DNA from: Desulfovermiculus sp041686195
Lineage (GTDB): Bacteria; Desulfobacterota; Desulfovibrionia; Desulfovibrionales; Desulfothermaceae
Assembly: GCA_041686195.1 (NCBI GenBank)
Contig: JAWLEI010000003.1
Coordinates: 1 to 64,000, forward strand
Reading direction: 5' to 3'
Length of the DNA: 64,000 nt
Position 1 is the first letter of the stretch; every line of letters begins with the position of its first letter. The notes beneath the pieces were generated by a model. That model had not been told where the DNA came from and did no database searches. It saw only the letters and a list, made by a program, of their open reading frames with translations. The position numbers and the translations under genes were made by a program. Shown here piece after piece: positions 33,315-41,369 of the stretch.

Positions 33315-33389
33315 CAGAGGTCAGAGATCAGATGTCAGAGATCAGAGGACAGAGATCAGAAGACAGAAGACAGAGGACAGAGGTCAGGG
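33293..33389. repeat. Degenerate 7-bp tandem repeat array
   Basis: About 14 units of a degenerate heptamer resembling GACAGAG, TCAGAGA or ATCAGAA run from inside the last coaX codons into the intergenic region. Unit sequence varies by substitution, not length, so it keeps a clear 7-bp register. Confidence 0.8.
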
Positions 33390-33441
33390 GGCTGAGGTTA
33401 TCACTAGCTTAATTTTGAATTTACCGCGGCTCTCTGGGTAT

Positions 33442-33524
33442 GTTTCATTTATGATCAATCCGGCAATCCGTTTTTTGCGCGTTGGCGCAAAAAGAGTTCA
33501 GATTTGCCGGAGGCAAGTCTGAAA
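33442..33524 (+). repeat. Long palindromic repeat (family A), copy upstream of eno
   Basis: GTTTCAT, TGATCAATCCGGCAA, TTTTTTGCGC / GCGCAAAAAG, then CAGATTTGCCGGAGGCAAG and CTGAAA. It ends 15 bases before the eno ATG; eno has its own AAGGAGGT right after the repeat. Confidence 0.8.
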
Positions 33525-33539
33525 AGGAGGTTTTTGAAT

Positions 33540-34841
33540 ATGAGTATAATAGCCCAAATTGGAGCCAGAGAAATTTTGGACTCCAGGGGAAATCCCACGG
33601 TGGAAGTGGAAGTGGAACTGGAATCCGGGATCTGGGAACGTGCAGCCGTGCCCTCGGGAGCGTCCACCGGCTCCAGGGAGGCCCTGGAACTTCGGGATAA
33701 GGATGCCGAGCGCTACGGAGGAAAGGGAGTACGTACCGCGGTGGACAATGTAGTGCATAAGATCGCTCCCACCCTGGTAGGCATGGATGCCTTGCGTCAG
33801 CTGGAAGTGGACAGTGTCCTTCTGGAGCTGGATGGAACCGAGAACAAGAGCGGTCTGGGCGCGAATGCTCTGCTAGGGGTGTCCATGGCCGTGGCCAGGG
33901 CTGCGGCAGCTTATCTCAATCTTCCTCTGTATCAATACCTGGGTGGGATCGGGGCCAGGACTTTGCCTGTACCCCAGATGAACATCTTGAATGGGGGAGC
34001 TCATGCCCCGAACAACCTGGACATCCAGGAGTTTATGATCCTGCCTTTGGGGGCGGAGAACTTCGCTCAAGCCCTGCGCATGGGGGCAGAGACTTTTCAG
34101 GCTTTAAAGACCATCTTAAGTGCAGATGGACATATTACTTCGGTGGGAGATGAAGGCGGTTTTGCTCCCAATCTGGACAGCCATGAGCAGGCCCTGAAGT
34201 GTATTGTTCAGGCTATTGAAAAAGCAGGTTATATTCCGGGAAAGGACATCGGGCTGGGCCTGGATTCTGCGGCATCCGAATTCTTCGACCAGGGCAAGTA
34301 TACTTTGAGCGGAGAAAACAAGGTTCTGGATGCATCCGGTATGATTGATTATTATCTGGATCTTTGCCAGCGTTATCCCATCGTATCCATTGAAGATGGA
34401 CTGGCTGAACAGGATTGGGATGGTTGGCGAGAGATGACGGAGCGAATGGGTCATAGAGTGCAGTTGGTGGGCGATGACATATTTGTCACCAATCCAGTAA
34501 TTCTGGCTGAAGGCATAGAAAAGGGGGTGGCCAACTCCATCCTGATCAAGCTCAATCAGATCGGGACATTGAGTGAAACCCTGGAGACTATTGAGCTGGC
34601 CAAGAAGAACGGATATACCTCGGTGGTTTCCCATCGTTCCGGCGAGACGGAAGACTATTTTATTGCCGACCTGGCTGTGGCAGTCAACGGAGGCCAGATT
34701 AAGGCCGGATCCTTAAGCCGCAGCGACAGGCTGGCCAAATACAATCAGCTGCTCCGTATCGAGGAGGATCTTGGAGACCAAGCCCGTTTCGCCGGACCAG
34801 CCTTGCTTGCTGAATGGGTACAAAAGCGCAAACCGGCTTGA
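33540..34841 (+). CDS. eno: Enolase
   Basis: A 433-residue enolase, interconverting 2-phosphoglycerate and phosphoenolpyruvate in glycolysis and gluconeogenesis. It begins IIAQIGAREILDSRGNPTVE, has VPSGASTGSREALELRD, the catalytic acid region GDEGGFAPNL, metal ligands in LGLDSAASEF, SIEDGLAEQDWDGW and VGDDIFVTNP, and the lysine/HRSGETED loop. ATG 33540 follows AAGGAGGT. Enolase-folD adjacency is also found in Desulfovibrio. Confidence 0.98.
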   Translation: MSIIAQIGAREILDSRGNPTVEVEVELESGIWERAAVPSGASTGSREALELRDKDAERYGGKGVRTAVDNVVHKIAPTLVGMDALRQLEVDSVLLELDGTENKSGLGANALLGVSMAVARAAAAYLNLPLYQYLGGIGARTLPVPQMNILNGGAHAPNNLDIQEFMILPLGAENFAQALRMGAETFQALKTILSADGHITSVGDEGGFAPNLDSHEQALKCIVQAIEKAGYIPGKDIGLGLDSAASEFFDQGKYTLSGENKVLDASGMIDYYLDLCQRYPIVSIEDGLAEQDWDGWREMTERMGHRVQLVGDDIFVTNPVILAEGIEKGVANSILIKLNQIGTLSETLETIELAKKNGYTSVVSHRSGETEDYFIADLAVAVNGGQIKAGSLSRSDRLAKYNQLLRIEEDLGDQARFAGPALLAEWVQKRKPA

Positions 34842-34892
34842 CAAGAAAGGAAGACATGCTTTAGCAATATTTGCAAACTTTTACTAATGCAG

Positions 34893-34975
34893 ACAAAAGG
34901 ACTTTGACTTTTTGCACCCTGCACCCAGCAGCGCGGAAAAGTATTCCCGCTCGCTTGAGGTGCAAGAACTGCAGA
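34893..34975. repeat. Repeat family E copy between eno and folD
   Basis: AAAAGGACTTTGACTTTTTGC, then CCTGC, CAGCAG, GCGGAAAAG, TTCCCGCTCGCTTG. The same words recur in order at 49307-49390. The first part folds as a hairpin and may terminate eno transcription. Confidence 0.55.
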
Positions 34976-35055
34976 CTGATGTTATCTAGGCAGCTGGAGC
35001 TGGACACGTTTCCCCTCCGGATCATTGGATTGAACACTTGCAAAGGAGATGGGCT

Positions 35056-35967
35056 ATGAGCGCACAACTGATCAAGGGTACAGACATCCGGGAAGAAATT
35101 TTGGAGGAACTGGCCAAAGAAGTGCAGGAAATTAAGGATAAGCATGGACACGTCCCCGGCCTGGTTACCATTTTGGTCGGGGAAAACCCGGCTTCACAAT
35201 CCTATGTCTCTTTGAAGATCAAGACTGCGCACCGCTTAGGTTTCAAGGAAATCCAGGACACGCAGTCGGAAGATATCTCCCAGGAAGACCTCTTGGGGCT
35301 CATCGACAAGTACAATAAAGACGATTCAATTCATGGCATCCTGGTCCAGTTGCCCCTGCCCAAACACATTGATGAGAAAAAGGTTTTAAATGCCATTGAT
35401 CCGGACAAGGACGTGGATGGATTCCATCCGGTGAATGTGGGCCGGCTGATGATTGGCGGCGACGAGGTCAAGTTTCCTCCCTGCACTCCGGCCGGGATCC
35501 AGGAAATGATCATTCGGGCCGGTGTGGAGACCGAAGGCGCGGAAGTTGTGGTTGTGGGCCGATCCAATATTGTGGGCAAGCCCATCGCCAACATGATGAT
35601 CCAAAAAGGCAAAGGGGCCAACTCCACGGTGACTGTGGTGCATACCCGGACCAAGGACATGGAGACTCACTGCAAGCGGGCGGATATCCTGGTTGTGGCC
35701 GCTGGAGTGCCCGGATTGGTCAAGCCGGAGTGGATCAAACCCGGGGCCTGCGTCATCGACGTGGGTGTGAACCGAGTTGGCGAGAAGCCGAGCAAGAAAG
35801 ACCCGAACAAAATGGTCCCCATCCTGCGCGGGGATGTTGATTTTGACGCAGCCAAGGAGATCGCGGGATATATCACCCCGGTACCCGGCGGTGTCGGCCC
35901 GATGACCATTACCATGCTCATGCGCAACACCGTACGTTCCCTGAAGTTCCGTCTTGGCCTTGCTTAA
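35056..35967 (+). CDS. folD: Methylenetetrahydrofolate dehydrogenase/cyclohydrolase
   Basis: FolD interconverts methylene-, methenyl- and formyl-tetrahydrofolate with NADP. The 303-residue enzyme has the substrate lysine in QSYVSLKIKTAHRLG, the signature QLPLPKH, DVDGFHPVNVG, the NAD-binding VVVGRSNIVGKP and TPVPGGVGPMT. ATG 35056 follows AAAGGAG. In Desulfovibrionales it also feeds the reductive acetyl-CoA methyl branch. Confidence 0.96.
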   Translation: MSAQLIKGTDIREEILEELAKEVQEIKDKHGHVPGLVTILVGENPASQSYVSLKIKTAHRLGFKEIQDTQSEDISQEDLLGLIDKYNKDDSIHGILVQLPLPKHIDEKKVLNAIDPDKDVDGFHPVNVGRLMIGGDEVKFPPCTPAGIQEMIIRAGVETEGAEVVVVGRSNIVGKPIANMMIQKGKGANSTVTVVHTRTKDMETHCKRADILVVAAGVPGLVKPEWIKPGACVIDVGVNRVGEKPSKKDPNKMVPILRGDVDFDAAKEIAGYITPVPGGVGPMTITMLMRNTVRSLKFRLGLA

Positions 35968-36000
35968 GCCTGTTGGCCCTGGGCCTTGAGCCTGAGATGA

Positions 36001-36039
36001 ACCCCGGCATGGCCTTCAAGAGGCCAGCCGGGGTTTTTT
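36001..36039 (+). terminator. Rho-independent terminator of folD
   Basis: ACCCCGGC-a-TGGCCT, loop TCAAG, AGGCCA-GCCGGGGT followed by a run of T. It lies 33 bases after the folD stop. Confidence 0.9.
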
Positions 36040-36041
36040 GT

Positions 36042-36108
36042 GTTTCATGTCAGATTTGTCTACGGCAAATCTGACAATTTTTTTGCCCCAAAGAGGGCAA
36101 AAAGAGAG
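36042..36108 (-). repeat. Partial long palindromic repeat (family A)
   Basis: GTTTCAT, CAGATTTGTCTACGGCAAATCTG (stem CAGATTTG / CAAATCTG), then TTTTTTTGCCCC / GGGCAAAAAG. It is a truncated copy in the leader of the NRDE gene. The CCGGCAAA partner arm is missing. Confidence 0.6.
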
Positions 36109-36191
36109 TAATTATCCCGGCATGTTGCAATGGAATGGTCTGATGAGTTAATGTTTCGTTTCATGCGAGTTATCTGTCCTGGAGAAGTTAA

Positions 36192-36989
36192 ATGTGTCTT
36201 ATGGTCATGGCTCTTGGGGTGTGCCCAGATTTTCCCTTCATTCTGGCTGCCAACCGGGATGAGTTTGATAACCGTCCGGCAAGTCCAGCCCATTTCTGGC
36301 CCGATGCGCCCTGGATTCTGGCCGGGAGGGACCAACGCGGGGGAGGGACCTGGCTGGGAGTGAGCACAAGCAAGCGCCTGGCCATGCTGACCAATGTCCG
36401 GGAACCAAATGACATGAGTCCGCACCGGCCCTCCAGGGGCGCACTGGTCTCTGATTATCTTTGGGGTCAGGAGACAACAGCCCAATTCAAGGCTCGGCTG
36501 CGGCAAGTGGGTCCAGCCTACAACGGATTTAACCTGGTGTTCGGTTCCGATTCAGAGCTCAGTTATTTCAGTAATCGGGGCTATGAAAAAGGACGTATTC
36601 CAGCCGGTGTGCACGGCTTAAGCAACGCTTTTTTGAATACCCCATGGCCAAAGGTGAAAAAGGCCAGGGCGGCCATGGCCGTCTTGCTGCAGAGTGGACG
36701 CTCTCCCCGGGTGGAAGAACTTTTTGATGTCCTGGCCGATACCACGTGTCCGCCGGACGATCAGCTGCCGGAGACGGGTATCGGCCTGGACCGGGAACGA
36801 ATTCTGGCTCCGATCTGCGTGCATACTCAGGGGTACGGAACCCAGGTATCTACCCTGGTGTTTGTGCACAAAAGCGGGCGGATTGATTTTTGGGAAAAGG
36901 ATGTGCGGGGAGCCAGTAAAGACCAGGAAGGACCCGTTGCAAATACTTTGCGCCAGTTTACTGTTCAGCCTTGCCTCCGGCAAGTCTGA
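36192..36989 (+). CDS. NRDE/TANGO2-family protein
   Basis: A 265-residue protein with Cys2 as putative N-terminal nucleophile (MCLMVMAL), the name-giving NRDE motif in LAANRDEF, GGTWLGVS and HGLSNAFLNTPWPKV. The family includes TANGO2, linked to heme or lipid handling in eukaryotes; the bacterial role is not settled. ATG 36192 follows TGGAGAAG. The last codons (FTVQPCLRQV) lie inside a dispersed repeat (36963-37042), so the native C-terminus has been replaced or extended. Confidence 0.82.
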   Translation: MCLMVMALGVCPDFPFILAANRDEFDNRPASPAHFWPDAPWILAGRDQRGGGTWLGVSTSKRLAMLTNVREPNDMSPHRPSRGALVSDYLWGQETTAQFKARLRQVGPAYNGFNLVFGSDSELSYFSNRGYEKGRIPAGVHGLSNAFLNTPWPKVKKARAAMAVLLQSGRSPRVEELFDVLADTTCPPDDQLPETGIGLDRERILAPICVHTQGYGTQVSTLVFVHKSGRIDFWEKDVRGASKDQEGPVANTLRQFTVQPCLRQV

Positions 36990-37042
36990 AATATTTTTGG
37001 GCCAAAGCGCCCAAAAAAATGCCGGATTGATCAGTGATGAAA
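36963..37042 (-). repeat. Long palindromic repeat (family A) overlapping the NRDE gene end
   Basis: On the minus strand GTTTCATCACTGATCAATCCGGC (partial), T-run hairpin TTTTTTTGGGC / GCCCAAAAATA, CAGACTTGCCGGAGGCAAGG, CTGAA. It encodes the last nine codons and stop of the NRDE protein on the plus strand. Confidence 0.75.
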
Positions 37043-37092
37043 CTTTTGGATCTTGTTTTATACGAGGTATGAGATGAGGGGATGCTGAAAGT

Positions 37093-37121
37093 GTTCAGCG
37101 CAGCCTTTAGCTGCGCTGAAC
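37093..37121. repeat. Short palindromic repeat (family B) between convergent genes
   Basis: GTTCAGCGCAGC / GCTGCGCTGAAC, a perfect 12-bp stem with a 5-base loop, followed by TTTAAAAAAG. It may terminate both the NRDE and nrdGD units. Confidence 0.75.
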
Positions 37122-37156
37122 TTTAAAAAAGGACTCTGAATGCTTCCTTTCCGGTT

Positions 37157-39268
37157 TCAGACTTGGGCCTCCACAGGAGCAAAGACCACCCGATCCTGAT
37201 ATTCGGCCTGTTTTCCCCGGTTCCACAAAGTCACCGGCCGATAATACCCCACTACCCGGGTGTAGACCTCGGTTTCAGCTCCGCAATGAGGACAGGTGAA
37301 GTGCTCTCCACTTATGTATCCATGGGCTTTGCAGATGGAGAAAGTGGGAGTGATGGAGATATAGGGCAGCTTGGTTTGGGACATGGCCTTGATCATAAAG
37401 GACTTTAAGGCCTGAGTATCGGCCACTGCCTCGCCCAGGAAGGTATGAAAGACCGTACCTCCGGTATATTTGGGCTGGAGCATATTCTGGTGCTCCAGAG
37501 CGGCAAAGACATCCGTGGTGGCAGAGACCGGGAGGGCGGTGGAATTGGTGTAATAGGGGACATCCTGGCCGGAAGTCTGGATGTCCTGGTACAGGCTTTT
37601 GTCTATCTTGGCCAGGCGGTAGCTGGTACCCTCGGCAGGAGTGGCTTCCAGGTTGTAGAGGTGGCCGGTCTCTTCCTGAAAGGAGGAGGTGAGCTCCCGC
37701 AGGTGTTCCAGGGCCCGCTGCATGAGACGGATGCCGGCCGGGGTCTCGATTCCCTTGCCCAGCAGGTTGAGACAAGCTTCATGGCCGCCTATGAGCCCGA
37801 TGGTGCTGAAGTGGTTGTTCAGGCCATTTTTGAGATAGCGGGCGGAAAAGGGATACATGCCCCGTTCCATATTGTCGTTGACCCACTTGCGCTTAAACTC
37901 CAGGGATTCTTTGGCCAGGGAAGCATATTCGGCCACCAGGTCCAGGAAGTCTTCTTCATCCTGGGCCAGATAGCCCAGCTTGGGCAGATTTAAGGTAACC
38001 ACGCCGATGGATCCGGTCAGATCGCCGGCCCCGAACAGGCCGCCGGTGCGTTTTTTCAGCTCCCGGATGTCCATTTGCAGTCGGCAGCACATGGAACGGA
38101 CATCTTCGGGCCTTAAATCTGAGTTGATGAAGTTCTGAAAATAAGGGACTCCGTACTTGGCTGTCAGCTGCAGTAAAAGCTCCCCGACCATGGAATCCCA
38201 GGGAAAGTCCTCACTGACATTGTAGGTGGGAATGGGAAAGCTGAAGATGCGGCCGTGATAGTCCCCTTCCAGCATAACTTCCAGAAAGGCCCGATTGATG
38301 AGTTCCATTTCAGGGACATAGTCTTTATAGCATTCGTCTTGCAGCTTTCCGCCGAGGATCACAGCTTCCTGGCCAATGTGCTTGGGCGGGACCAGGTCGA
38401 AAGTCAAGTTGGTAAACGGGCTCTGCCCTCCCCAGCGGGACGTGGTGTTCACATTGAACACGAACTTTTGGATGCTTTGCTTGACCCGGGAAAAGTCCAG
38501 TCCATCGGCCCGGACAAAGGGGGCCAGGTAGGTGTCCACGTTATTAAAGGCCTGGGCTCCGGCCCACTCGTTTTGTAGAGTGCCCAGAAAATTGACCATT
38601 TGTCCCAAGGCTGAGTCCAGATGCCTGGCCGGTCCGGACGAGCACCGGCCTTCCAGGTTGAAACCCTCCAGAAGCAGGTCCCGCAAGCTCCATCCGGCAC
38701 AATACCCGGCCAGGCCAAAGGAGAGGTCGTGGATGTGAAAATATCCATGCTCATGCGCCAGGCGGACCTCTTCCGGATATTTTTCCAGGGCGTATCTGGC
38801 CTGGACCGAGCCGGAAAGATGGAGCATGAGTCCCTGGAAGGAGTGGGACATGTTGGCGTTTTCCGCCACCCGCCAGTCCTGCTTGTGCACGTAGTTGTCA
38901 ATGGTCTTGCCGATGTCCAGGAATGCCTCTTGCTGGCTGCGCAGCTGACGGCGCTGTTCGCGGTACAGGATGTAGCGTTTGGCCACGTGGAATAAGCGGC
39001 TCTCCATGAGCACCTGTTCAACCATGTCCTGGACTTGTTCCTGTTCAGGGATTTGTATCCCGGACAGCTTTTTTTCCACTTTTTTGGCCATGCGCCGGGC
39101 AAGCAAGGGGTCGCGGATTCCGCTGGCCTGCAGGGCCTTTAAAATGGCTTGAGCGATGTGGTCTACGGCCCAGGTTTCCAGCCGGCCGTCTCGCTTGCGG
39201 ATATGTTCAGGTGTGCTCGGGGTGGATTTTTCCCCTATGATTCTCTCTTCAACATCGTCCATAAACAT
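37157..39268 (-). CDS. nrdD: Anaerobic ribonucleoside-triphosphate reductase
   Basis: NrdD makes deoxyribonucleotides in the absence of oxygen using a glycyl radical. The 703-residue protein has an ATP-cone (residues about 23-110, IRKRDGRLETWAVDHI), the catalytic core with SMCCRLQMD and GSIGVVTLNLP, a zinc site with HFTCPHCG and the C-terminal glycyl radical loop RVVGYYRPVTLWNRGK. ATG 39268 follows GGAGGAGG. It is the second gene after nrdG. The ATP-cone means overall activity is dATP-controlled. Confidence 0.96.
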   Translation of the reverse strand: MFMDDVEERIIGEKSTPSTPEHIRKRDGRLETWAVDHIAQAILKALQASGIRDPLLARRMAKKVEKKLSGIQIPEQEQVQDMVEQVLMESRLFHVAKRYILYREQRRQLRSQQEAFLDIGKTIDNYVHKQDWRVAENANMSHSFQGLMLHLSGSVQARYALEKYPEEVRLAHEHGYFHIHDLSFGLAGYCAGWSLRDLLLEGFNLEGRCSSGPARHLDSALGQMVNFLGTLQNEWAGAQAFNNVDTYLAPFVRADGLDFSRVKQSIQKFVFNVNTTSRWGGQSPFTNLTFDLVPPKHIGQEAVILGGKLQDECYKDYVPEMELINRAFLEVMLEGDYHGRIFSFPIPTYNVSEDFPWDSMVGELLLQLTAKYGVPYFQNFINSDLRPEDVRSMCCRLQMDIRELKKRTGGLFGAGDLTGSIGVVTLNLPKLGYLAQDEEDFLDLVAEYASLAKESLEFKRKWVNDNMERGMYPFSARYLKNGLNNHFSTIGLIGGHEACLNLLGKGIETPAGIRLMQRALEHLRELTSSFQEETGHLYNLEATPAEGTSYRLAKIDKSLYQDIQTSGQDVPYYTNSTALPVSATTDVFAALEHQNMLQPKYTGGTVFHTFLGEAVADTQALKSFMIKAMSQTKLPYISITPTFSICKAHGYISGEHFTCPHCGAETEVYTRVVGYYRPVTLWNRGKQAEYQDRVVFAPVEAQV

Positions 39269-39322
39269 GGTCCTCCTCCTTCGAGCTGACACAAAGCCCC
39301 GATGAGCGGTTTTTTCTGAATT

Positions 39323-39994
39323 TTAGGCCAAACACTTGGTGCTCACTTTCGTATTGTCAGTTGGGATATAGGTTTGTATAGAGAGCGATGATCCGGATGG
39401 AAGGCATCCCTGGACCTGCTGCAAATCTTCTGAGGTCAAATCAGGCACTGCGGTGCAGCGAAAAAAAACGGCTTCCGGATACTCTTGAGCCAAAGCAAAG
39501 ATGTTTTCCATGGCGTTCTTGGCCTGTTGCTGAGAACCGCATCCACCTGTGAGCAAGGGATATTTGCTCCACGGTCCTTTGACATCCACGGCCACAGCCT
39601 GGATAAGGCCATGCCTGAACAGAGAACGGACCACATTGGGCAAAAGACCGTTGGTATCCAGCTTCAGGGGTAAGCCGAATGAAGATATTTCCTTTAAAAG
39701 CTCAGATATTTGGGGAACAGCGGTCGGCTCCCCTCCGGATACCACTAAACCGTCTAACCAGGTCCTTCTGGATTGAATAAATTTTTTTATATCCCCCTTG
39801 GAAAGAGGGGGATAAGTCTCCGGAGTCCAGGCCAGGCCGGCATTGTGGCAGGTGGGACAGCGGAGGTTGCATCCGCCCAGAAAGAGTACTGCGCTGACGT
39901 GCCCGGGCCAGTCACACAAGCTGCCTGGCTGCAGACCCCGGACATAGGACCAGGGATTGTCCGCCTCCAGAGGGAATATCGAGGGCAGGCTCAT
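39323..39994 (-). CDS. nrdG: Anaerobic ribonucleotide reductase activase
   Basis: A 223-residue radical SAM enzyme that installs the glycyl radical on NrdD. The motif CNLRCPTC (residues 42-49) binds the 4Fe-4S cluster, followed by VSGGEP and DTNG. The N-terminus (PWSYVRGLQPGSLCDWPGHVSAVLF, shortened to GSLCDWPG) fits the NrdG2-like subtype. GGAG precedes ATG 39994. It is upstream of nrdD with 54 bases between. Confidence 0.92.
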   Translation of the reverse strand: MSLPSIFPLEADNPWSYVRGLQPGSLCDWPGHVSAVLFLGGCNLRCPTCHNAGLAWTPETYPPLSKGDIKKFIQSRRTWLDGLVVSGGEPTAVPQISELLKEISSFGLPLKLDTNGLLPNVVRSLFRHGLIQAVAVDVKGPWSKYPLLTGGCGSQQQAKNAMENIFALAQEYPEAVFFRCTAVPDLTSEDLQQVQGCLPSGSSLSIQTYIPTDNTKVSTKCLA

Positions 39995-40121
39995 GAAATC
40001 TCCAGGTGAAACATGTACTTACAGGTACAGAAAGCAGAGGCGATGCGGTGAATCTTAGCAAGATGCTGAGTCTGGGGCAATGCTTGACATGAACACTTAC
40101 GGATCATGGGCTCATATTTTA

Positions 40122-40148
40122 TGTCCAAGACATTTTTTTCCTTGGACA
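40122..40148. terminator. Stem-loop downstream of rlmH
   Basis: TGTCCAAG / CTTGGACA with an 11-base T-rich loop. On the minus strand it is followed by ATAAAAT, so it could end rlmH transcription before nrdG. Confidence 0.45.
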
Positions 40149-40178
40149 AAAATCTTTTCCTGGTTTCAAATCATCTGG

Positions 40179-40643
40179 TCAGTGATGATAGGGATGATTG
40201 TGAAGGATGGTCGATGCCCGGTAGAGCTGTTCCAGGAGCACTATTCTGGCCAGTTCATGAGGCAGAGTGAGGGGACCCAGGCTGAGAACAGAAGAGCTCT
40301 GGGCAATGAGTTCTGTGGCCAAGCCATCGGCTCCGCCCAGGAGGAAGCAGGGGTTTTGGCCTGGATTTTCCAGCCAGGACTTGAGTTTGGCGGCCAATTG
40401 GGGGGAGGAAAGGCTCATGCCCTGACTGTCCAGGCTGATAAGGAAGTCTTGAGGTGAGGTTTTGGCCAGGATGGCCTGGGCTTCAACCTGCATACGCTTT
40501 TCTGGGGGCAGATGTTTTGGTCCATCTTTTACCTCCAGGGTATACAGAGAACAGAATCGCTTCAAGCGTTGGGCATAGGTATGCGCCGCTTCTTGCCAGT
40601 AGGATTTTTTTATTTTTCCAATGCAGATGATTTTGATATACAT
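40179..40643 (-). CDS. rlmH: 23S rRNA (pseudouridine-1915-N3)-methyltransferase
   Basis: A 154-residue SPOUT-class methyltransferase. LISLDSQG and FLLGGADGL form the trefoil knot SAM site, then SLGPLTLPHELARIVLLEQLYRA and the C-terminal NHPYHH. It methylates pseudouridine 1915 in helix 69 of 23S rRNA. The length equals the E. coli protein. Its Shine-Dalgarno is weak. Confidence 0.95.
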   Translation of the reverse strand: MYIKIICIGKIKKSYWQEAAHTYAQRLKRFCSLYTLEVKDGPKHLPPEKRMQVEAQAILAKTSPQDFLISLDSQGMSLSSPQLAAKLKSWLENPGQNPCFLLGGADGLATELIAQSSSVLSLGPLTLPHELARIVLLEQLYRASTILHNHPYHH

Positions 40644-40801
40644 AGCTGTCAGCCATTGCCTCTGAGGGAATCAAGCTTGACGTGTGTTGGACAAATTTGC
40701 AAATCTCATGCTTTCATATTTGGAGAATACGCTTTGATGAGGCGAGGTGAGCCCTTCAGGACACCCGGTGGTCTGACCAGAAAGATAAATGAACTGTGCC
40801 T

Positions 40802-41368
40802 ATGCCTTACTATGAATATGTCATAGCTCTTTTGCTCGCATTTGTTTTTGTCCTGACCGGGGTCATGTCCGCAGGGGCGCAGCAATTGGTCCTGGAAAAC
40901 TTTGTCTTGGACAATGTGGGTGAGCGCATACAGCTCAGATTCGGGCTTGAGGTCGAAGAAATCAAAAAATTGCAGGAGTCCCTTGAAAACGGGGGACGCG
41001 TGCGTATGCAATGCACTATTTATTTGCGACGGCAGCGAGGGTGGTGGCCGGACAGCACTGTTGCTGAAAAAACTTTCTGCTATGATCTGAAGAACAATCC
41101 CTTGACTCAAATGTATAGCTTGGTCAATTGCCAAAACGAGAAAGAGGCCAGGGACAACAACCTCCAAGAGCTGATACAGAAAAATTGGACAGACATCACT
41201 TTGGATCTGGGGCCTTGGAGTGTCTTGCATTCCGGGGCTTCCTACTTTGTGGAGATGAATCTGCAGTTTAAGCGCCCGGATGTCCCGGCCTGGCTGAAGA
41301 AGGCGCTTTTTTTCTGGTCCTGGGATGTGCTTGCCTCACAAACCTACCGCATGCATTTTGTGTATTAA
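40802..41368 (+). CDS. DUF4390-family membrane-anchored protein
   Basis: A 188-residue protein with an N-terminal hydrophobic segment (YVIALLLAFVFVLTGVMSAG, signal peptide or anchor) and a DUF4390 beta-rich domain with RQRGWWPDSTVAEK. DUF4390 genes commonly precede NtrY-type kinases in deltaproteobacteria and betaproteobacteria, as here, where the kinase gene begins 1 base after the stop. The function is unknown; a sensing or signal-relay role is suggested by the linkage. Start may also be GTG 40796. Confidence 0.8.
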   Translation: MPYYEYVIALLLAFVFVLTGVMSAGAQQLVLENFVLDNVGERIQLRFGLEVEEIKKLQESLENGGRVRMQCTIYLRRQRGWWPDSTVAEKTFCYDLKNNPLTQMYSLVNCQNEKEARDNNLQELIQKNWTDITLDLGPWSVLHSGASYFVEMNLQFKRPDVPAWLKKALFFWSWDVLASQTYRMHFVY

Positions 41369-41369
41369 T

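Noticed and set aside
34842..35055. Riboswitch upstream of folD
   Set aside because: The leader has a repeat family E copy, not a conserved THF riboswitch core that I can recognise.
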